A program made the position numbers and the translations under genes. The notes beneath the pieces were generated by a model. The model was not told where the DNA came from and did not search any database. It saw nothing but the letters and a program-made list of their open reading frames with translations. A stretch of 5,261 nt of DNA from JACRBK01 sp964427955. Its GTDB lineage: Bacteria > Chloroflexota > Anaerolineae > Aggregatilineales > Aggregatilineaceae. Of the stretch, positions 4,702-5,261 are shown piece after piece (position 1 is the first letter of the stretch; each line of letters opens with the position of its first letter). The stretch is taken from positions 1 to 5,261 of the forward strand of contig CAYRWY010000415.1 in assembly GCA_964427955.1 (NCBI GenBank), in the 5' to 3' direction.

Positions 4702-5261
4702 TCAGCCGCGCTTGGCCTTGAACGCGCCCTGGATCAAGTCCGGGCTGAACTGGGGGCTGATCTGGCCTTCGACGGCGTAACGGTACAGCGCCGCCGTATA
4801 GATGCCGCCCAGCGCCGAGCTGAGCAGGCTCAGGCCGACTACGACCAGCACGATCAAGGCGATCCCCAAGATCGCCACGATCGCCGATCCGGTGGCGGCG
4901 ATCAGCATCGCGAGCGGAAAGCCCAGGCCGATGATCGCGCCCAGGATCAGCAGGCCGAAGATCATGCTGATGCTGAAGTTGCCGATGATCTGTTCGCCCC
5001 AGGTTTTCTTGAGCAGGCTCCCGCTGCGCTTGATGGCGTCCACCGGGCCGATGTCTTCCACCACCAGGACCGGCACGACGAGGAAGGTCACGACGCCCCA
5101 CACCGCGCCCAGGATCGAGGAGACGATCTGCCCGACGAGCTTGCCGCGCTCCTCGATGACGCGCAGGATCACGCCGACGGTGGCCGAGATCAGCGCGTAG
5201 CCCAGGATGGGCTGTAGATGATCGAGGGCGATGTCGATGCCATCCTTCAGGGTCGGATCAC
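4702..5261 (-). CDS. DUF6159-like integral membrane protein, C-terminal fragment
   Basis: The reading frame is open from the right edge to TGA at 4702-4704 and gives 185 residues. The true start lies beyond the window. A GTG at 5170-5172 lies inside the frame and is not a credible start, because coding-like sequence (DPTLKDGIDIALDHLQPILG) continues upstream of it. The fragment is strongly hydrophobic. Likely membrane segments are about 17-35, 42-67, 92-122 and 124-153. Between them sits a conserved-looking segment at 63-94: PVLVVEDIGPVDAIKRS, then KKTWGEQIIGNF. That pattern matches my memory of the DUF6159 family of uncharacterised bacterial and archaeal membrane proteins, so the family call is probable and the function unknown. 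The final 25 residues are polar (FSPDLIQGAFKAKRG at the end) and probably cytosolic. The gene points the same way as SulP, but a terminator lies between them. Confidence 0.7.
   Translation of the reverse strand, partial: DPTLKDGIDIALDHLQPILGYALISATVGVILRVIEERGKLVGQIVSSILGAVWGVVTFLVVPVLVVEDIGPVDAIKRSGSLLKKTWGEQIIGNFSISMIFGLLILGAIIGLGFPLAMLIAATGSAIVAILGIALIVLVVVGLSLLSSALGGIYTAALYRYAVEGQISPQFSPDLIQGAFKAKRG

Overview
This 5.3 kb window is GC-rich bacterial chromosome. It holds five protein genes, two of them cut by the window edges, and no RNA gene, CRISPR array or mobile element that I can recognise. Good Shine-Dalgarno sites, sigma70-like promoters and hairpin-plus-U terminators support a bacterial origin. 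The mix of a divergent type I GAPDH, a tandem-GNAT protein, a SulP transporter and a DUF6159-like membrane protein resembles environmental Chloroflexota or a similar high-GC phylum. That assignment is an impression only, because no phylogenetic marker is present.

Layout, left to right: (1) 1-399, plus strand: the C-terminal part of an M20-family metallopeptidase. (2) 400-528: spacer with a probable promoter, a leader hairpin and a strong ribosome-binding site. (3) 529-1527, plus: a complete glyceraldehyde-3-phosphate dehydrogenase, probably transcribed alone. (4) 1551-1587: a hairpin flanked by A-tract and T-tract that can terminate transcription from both sides. (5) 1588-2490, minus: a 300-residue GNAT acetyltransferase-like protein that converges on the GAPDH gene. 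(6) 2491-2829: 339 bp without a gene, containing a good minus-strand promoter, a dyad over its -35 box and two sizeable hairpins. (7) 2830-4503, minus: a complete SulP anion transporter with a C-terminal STAS domain. (8) 4504-4701: spacer with a 9-bp inverted repeat in the SulP leader and a terminator for the next gene. (9) 4702-5261, minus: the C-terminal part of a DUF6159-like integral membrane protein, running off the right edge.

The genes do not form an evident pathway. Each seems to be its own transcription unit, with promoter- or terminator-like elements between neighbours. The region looks like ordinary housekeeping and transport chromosome. The most interesting material is non-coding: the 339-bp gap, which could yield a short structured RNA or a long leader for the acetyltransferase, and the hairpins in the leaders of the GAPDH and SulP genes. 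I found no convincing new multi-gene system.
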